Source: GCA-2746795 sp046496595 (GTDB lineage Bacteria > Chloroflexota > Anaerolineae > Promineifilales > Promineifilaceae). From it: a stretch of DNA of 13,831 nucleotides. The translations under genes and the position numbers were made by a program. The notes under the pieces are model-generated. The model had not been told where the DNA came from. It did not search any database and saw only the letters and a list, made by a program, of their open reading frames with translations. The DNA lies in the NCBI GenBank assembly GCA_046496595.1, contig JAWOGU010000727.1, forward strand, positions 1 through 13,831, read 5' to 3'. Shown one piece after another: positions 13,400 to 13,831 of the stretch (position 1 is the stretch's first letter; each line of letters begins with the position of its first letter).

Positions 13400-13755
13400 T
13401 AGCTGTTTAGATTGGCGACAATTTTGGCAATGCGCCGTTGGCGGGTTTCTTCTGCTTTGGCTGAAGTGACCTGGCGTACGTGTTCTTTTCGTTTGGAAGG
13501 AGCCAGGGCATCGAAAACGGCCGTTACGCCCCCCTCCTGCAACGCCATTGCCAAATCATCGGGAACTTCCACCGGTCGCGGCTCGGTATCCAATTCCAAT
13601 ATGACCTCCACCTGATCACCCGCTTTGACGCCAGCCGCGTCTCGATGTTCTTTGCTCAACGGCAGCATAAAGACATCGCCATAAGCGGCGACGGTGCTGC
13701 GGTAGGTGTAGCCATTGAAGGTGACTTTGACTTTGGGGCGTTTGCCGCTAGCCAA
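13399..13755 (-). CDS. DUF1905 / YdeI-OmdA-like protein, N-terminally truncated
   Basis: 118 residues from a TTG at 13755, with no ATG or Shine-Dalgarno at the proper place. The sequence matches the middle and end of DUF1905 proteins (KRPKVKVTFNGYTYRST, MLPLSKEHRDAAGVKAGDQVEV, TEPRPVEVPDDL) followed by the YdeI/OmdA-type helical tail (FDALAPSKRKEHV, ETRQRRIAKIVANL). Family members normally have about 30 more residues (a beta strand and an EVPFDV-type segment) before KRPKV; here that place is taken by other DNA carrying a serine recombinase fragment in another frame. The gene is therefore broken at its 5' end, or was assembled wrongly there. The stop is TAA, formed by TA target plus the terminal base of the IS630 element; it was TAG before. 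Function of the family is poorly known. Confidence 0.75.
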   Translation of the reverse strand: MASGKRPKVKVTFNGYTYRSTVAAYGDVFMLPLSKEHRDAAGVKAGDQVEVILELDTEPRPVEVPDDLAMALQEGGVTAVFDALAPSKRKEHVRQVTSAKAEETRQRRIAKIVANLNS

Positions 13756-13763
13756 GGCGGCGC

Positions 13764-13831
13764 CCGGGCGAAGTCCATCAATGAGCGCGACAGCCTGTCG
13801 ATCTTGTACACCACGACGATATCGATCCGCC
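13764..13831 (-). pseudogene. Serine recombinase (resolvase/invertase) fragment at the right edge
   Basis: In the frame whose first full codon starts at 13829, the minus strand reads RIDIVVVYKIDRLSRSLMDF and then A-R, the catalytic-domain strand and helix of serine recombinases with the DRLSR arginines. The expected continuation (K/R-L-V-E...) is lost after about 13764, where the sequence becomes that of the DUF1905 gene in another frame. So it is the cut end of a resolvase-type gene coming in from beyond the window, not a fusion protein. Confidence 0.6.

Overview
The window reads as chromosomal DNA of a free-living bacterium of moderately high GC. The signalling style (a multi-GAF SpoIIE-type phosphatase with RsbW/STAS partners, a one-pass Ser/Thr kinase, stand-alone receivers), together with degenerate heptamer repeats and a very abundant 10-bp palindrome, suggests a Chloroflexota (Anaerolineae-like) genome. 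That placement is inference: no rRNA or other decisive marker gene is present.

Left part (1-5600, all minus strand): a partner-switching operon read right to left. It holds a STAS anti-anti-sigma factor (5583-5233), an RsbW-like anti-sigma kinase (5131-4688), a second STAS protein overlapping it by 4 bp (4691-4326), a membrane-anchored four-GAF SpoIIE-type phosphatase (4305-1387), and a Ser/Thr protein kinase with one TM helix that runs off the left edge (1281-1). The expected logic is that the kinase-type ATPase phosphorylates STAS proteins and the phosphatase reverses this in response to GAF signals. No sigma factor lies in the window.

Middle (5640-9600): divergent from the operon is queG (epoxyqueuosine reductase, plus strand). 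Its reading frame has absorbed heptamer repeats and a perfect 14-bp inverted repeat. Convergent with it are two CheY-like receivers in tandem (about 70% identical by hand alignment), then a divergent URO-D-family protein, all on the minus strand. The 494-bp gap 9100-9593 holds a 35-bp imperfect inverted repeat, a 34-bp near-perfect palindrome, a promoter-like sequence and a possible frameshifted gene remnant.

Right part (9594-13831): a calcineurin-like metallophosphoesterase (minus), then an SDR oxidoreductase (plus) whose strong promoter carries two 13-bp TetR-like operators exactly 21 bp apart. An IS630-family element (12258-13399, D-D35-E transposase, imperfect 22-bp terminal repeats, TA duplication) follows. 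Removing it restores a CTAG shared by the stop codons of the SDR gene and of a convergent DUF1905/YdeI-like gene; each disrupted TAG stop is now TAA because the element begins with A. The DUF1905 gene lacks its N-terminus and abuts a fragment of a serine recombinase at the right edge.

Across the window the palindrome AACGGCCGTT occurs 15 times exactly, against about 0.01 expected by chance, in genes and spacers alike but not in the IS element.
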